Shown here: positions 34,199 to 34,370 of the stretch, piece after piece
Position numbering within the stretch: the stretch's first letter is position 1
Layout of the letters: every line of letters starts with the position of its first letter
Assembly: GCA_012839805.1 (NCBI GenBank)
Contig: DUMU01000043.1
Location: 1 to 34,370, forward strand
Direction of reading: 5' to 3'
Length of the DNA stretch: 34,370 bases
Source of the DNA: Bacillota bacterium
GTDB lineage: Bacteria > Bacillota > Limnochordia > Limnochordales > DUMU01
The notes under the pieces: generated by a model
What the model was told of the DNA's origin: nothing
What the model saw: only the letters and a program-made list of their open reading frames with translations
Database searches by the model: none
Made by a program: the position numbers and the translations under genes

Positions 34199-34370
34199 AT
34201 GTACATACGGACAGTGACCCGCAAGAACAAGGATGGTTCTGTTGTCCGCTACCTCCAGCTGGCCCACAATGAGTGGGATTCCGAAGCCGGCTGTGCCAAA
34301 GCCAGGGTACTCTATAACTTCGGTCGAGAGGAAAACGTCGACCGGGAGGCCTTGAAGCGTTTGGTGGCCA
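34199..34370 (+). CDS. IS1634-family transposase, N-terminal part cut by the window edge
   Basis: ATG 34199 opens 57 codons that run off the end: MYIRTVTRKNKDGSVVRYLQ, LAHNEWDSEAGCAKARVLYN, then FGREENVDREALKRLVA. This is the standard N-terminus of IS1634-family (IS4-superfamily) DDE transposases. There is no Shine-Dalgarno site before it, in keeping with the adjacent leaderless-type promoter. The element looks intact as far as it can be read. A decayed member of the family lies at 14655-15132. Confidence 0.88.
   Translation, partial: MYIRTVTRKNKDGSVVRYLQLAHNEWDSEAGCAKARVLYNFGREENVDREALKRLVA

Noticed and set aside
1-34370. CRISPR array
   Set aside because: No regularly spaced repeats of 24-40 bases were seen; the only tandem repeat is the 16-bp unit at 1090-1137, which has no spacers.

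Overview
This 34.4 kb window is a high-GC bacterial surface-polysaccharide locus with accessory DNA at both ends. Shine-Dalgarno sequences are strong (several AAGGAGG-type sites) and GTG/TTG starts are frequent. Genes overlap translationally, and the insertion-sequence families are IS1634 and IS630. Together these suggest a Bacillota-like, possibly thermophilic organism, but the taxonomic guess is weak because no rRNA or universal marker is present.

Left flank (1-3150): a terminator hairpin, a minus-strand poly-glycine lipoprotein gene whose start is damaged or unusual, and a two-gene operon. The operon encodes a HipA_N-like + HIRAN + minimal nucleotidyltransferase (MNT) fusion followed by a HEPN protein. 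It looks like a HEPN/MNT toxin-antitoxin or defence module with an unusual three-part antitoxin, and it is the most interesting item here.

Polysaccharide block 1 (3190-9376): a broken DegT/DnrJ/EryC1 sugar aminotransferase, then five tightly coupled genes for a CDP-3,6-dideoxyhexose. These are glucose-1-phosphate cytidylyltransferase, CDP-glucose 4,6-dehydratase, a cupin sugar epimerase, an RmlD-like reductase and the [2Fe-2S]/PMP E1 3-dehydrase. The E1 enzyme has the complete C-X57-C-X-C-X7-C iron-sulfur motif. No E3 partner reductase is visible.

Mobile and degraded patch (9377-11130): an IS630-type transposase pseudogene broken across three frames, and an HTH protein related to IS630 N-termini.

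Polysaccharide block 2 (11164-27955): a GT2 glycosyltransferase, a Wzx flippase, an O-antigen polymerase (Wzy/WaaL type), five intact GT4 glycosyltransferases, an NAD-dependent epimerase, a two-domain MDR + Gfo/Idh/MocA oxidoreductase, and a WecA/TagO-type polyprenyl-phosphate sugar-1-phosphate transferase. Remnants of a GT2, two GT4s and an IS1634 transposase lie between them. The set fits a Wzx/Wzy-dependent pathway: WecA/TagO loads the first sugar on undecaprenyl phosphate, the glycosyltransferases extend it, Wzx flips the unit and Wzy polymerises it.

Polysaccharide block 3 (27977-31902): UDP-glucose dehydrogenase and a UDP-glucuronate 4-epimerase-like gene, which together would supply UDP-GlcA/UDP-GalA. 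They are bracketed by two homologous, damaged copies of a CapD/FlaA1-type dehydratase gene.

Right flank (31903-34370): a long near-perfect palindrome, an HNH-nuclease-like gene, a 500-base gene-free stretch with clustered hairpins, a minus-strand two-helix membrane protein, and the 5' end of an IS1634-family transposase with an apparent leaderless promoter, cut by the window edge.
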